Positions 63,629-64,000 of a stretch of 64,000 nucleotides of DNA are shown here, piece after piece. The stretch lies in the NCBI RefSeq assembly GCF_011065405.1, contig NZ_CP047056.1, positions 3,122,747 to 3,186,746 of the forward strand. Reading direction: 5' to 3'. Below the pieces are notes generated by a model. The model had not been told where the DNA came from, made no database searches, and saw nothing but the letters and a program-made list of their open reading frames with translations. A program made the translations under genes and the position numbers. Source of the DNA: Succinivibrio dextrinosolvens. GTDB taxonomy: Bacteria > Pseudomonadota > Gammaproteobacteria > Enterobacterales > Succinivibrionaceae. Every line of letters begins with the position of its first letter. Position 1 is the first letter of the stretch.

Positions 63629-64000
63629 ATGCCGGTAAAAGCTAAAGCTACCTACGAGAGTGTACGAGATGCTGTCAATCAACTGGAAAAGGAAGGTAAA
63701 GAGGTTAATCCAACCAATGTCCTTAACCTAACAGGAGGCTCCAGAAGCACTGTATACAAGTTTCTAAGCCAACTCCAGGATGAAGATACCAAAAGACAAA
63801 TCAAGAAGCCTCTGCCTGAGCTTGAAGACCTAATAAATGAGCAGAGTACAGCCATAATTACATCTCTTTATGAAATCTGCAAACACCGCGCTGAAGAGGT
63901 TGTTTTAACCGAATATGAAACAATGAAGAAACGCTTTGCAGATTTACAAAAGACTGCAGAGCATATGGATTTAATCGAAGAAAAATACCAGCTGAAAGCG
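63629..64000 (+). CDS. KfrA-like DNA-binding protein, truncated by the window edge
   Basis: An ATG at 63629 with AAGGAG upstream opens a frame of at least 124 codons to the window end. The start, MPVKAKATYESVRDAVNQLE, with VNPTNVLNLTGGSRSTVYKFLSQL matches the KfrA N-terminal helix-turn-helix domain. A charged helical region begins after residue 50 (PLPELEDLINEQSTAII...). KfrA proteins of plasmids bind DNA and extend into long coiled coils. Here it lies on what looks like chromosome, 55 bp beyond the IS21-like end repeat, so it may belong to the element or to an adjacent accessory region. Confidence 0.8.
   Translation, partial: MPVKAKATYESVRDAVNQLEKEGKEVNPTNVLNLTGGSRSTVYKFLSQLQDEDTKRQIKKPLPELEDLINEQSTAIITSLYEICKHRAEEVVLTEYETMKKRFADLQKTAEHMDLIEEKYQLKA

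Noticed and set aside
63629-64000. Window as a plasmid because of the KfrA-like gene
   Set aside because: The same window holds an rRNA operon, rpoD, aspS, thrABC and glycolytic genes, which indicate a chromosome. At most there is an integrated accessory region at its end.

Overview
The window looks like the chromosome of a low-GC, probably anaerobic or fermentative gammaproteobacterium. Gut or rumen Succinivibrionaceae (Succinivibrio, Anaerobiospirillum and relatives) is my best guess. It rests on the gammaproteobacterial rRNA operon, adjacent aspS and yebC, a gammaproteobacterial thrABC operon with a fused aspartokinase-homoserine dehydrogenase, an Agp-type glucose-1-phosphatase, SstT and FeoAB, all in an AT-rich background. 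A 16S database comparison would settle it.

Layout. 1-7.5 kb: an RND efflux pair (lipoprotein adaptor and permease), a nitroreductase, an exported flavodoxin-like protein and a periplasmic glucose-1-phosphatase. 7.6-12.9 kb: a complete rRNA operon (16S, tRNA-Glu, 23S, 5S, tRNA-Asp) with its promoter and terminator. The spacer tRNA-Glu has a CUC anticodon. 12.9-14.7 kb: two reverse-strand amino-acid-type solute-binding proteins. 14.8-16.3 kb: a stand-alone tnpB element with IS200/IS605-type end hairpins. 16.4-25.6 kb: aspS-yebC, rpoD, a DUF5131 protein, a DASS-type anion symporter, and a LysR regulator divergent from an alpha/beta hydrolase. 25.6-28.8 kb: a 116-bp MITE-like element, glk and a frameshifted IS1634-type insertion sequence.

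29-37 kb is the most interesting metabolic region. A lone MetQ-like protein precedes a six-gene unit: FAD oxidoreductase, MetQ-like protein, MetN, MetI, a second FAD oxidoreductase and a MetQ-like protein without a signal peptide. The unit is preceded by a previously unlisted 38-residue leader peptide with a strong ribosome-binding site. Its end, C-S-C-F-C-C-S-R-M, suggests cysteine-sensing control of a sulfur-amino-acid uptake and oxidation locus. 37.5-43.5 kb, next to tRNA-Thr, is an accessory cluster: a DUF285 repeat protein with a C-terminal SHOCT-like segment, then three secreted or lipoprotein Sel1-repeat proteins of the cysteine-rich (Hcp-like) type.

43.6-51.3 kb: pfkA-tpiA, an unknown membrane protein and thrABC. 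51.5-53.3 kb: a complete IS605-type element with divergent tnpA and tnpB. In tnpA the catalytic tyrosine is reached only through a -1 frame change at a G GGA AAG heptamer. 53.4-59.9 kb: sstT, feoAB, a small HMA metallochaperone and a Zn/Cd-type P1B ATPase. A 22-bp near-identical repeat lies in front of the last two, and TTGCATA motifs also occur before feoA. 60-64 kb: a remnant of an Rpn-type nuclease, an IS21-like element (istA broken by two -1 shifts, istB, and a third coiled-coil gene) and the start of a KfrA-like DNA-binding gene that runs off the window.

No CRISPR array is visible. The housekeeping genes look intact. All four frame breaks lie in transposase genes.
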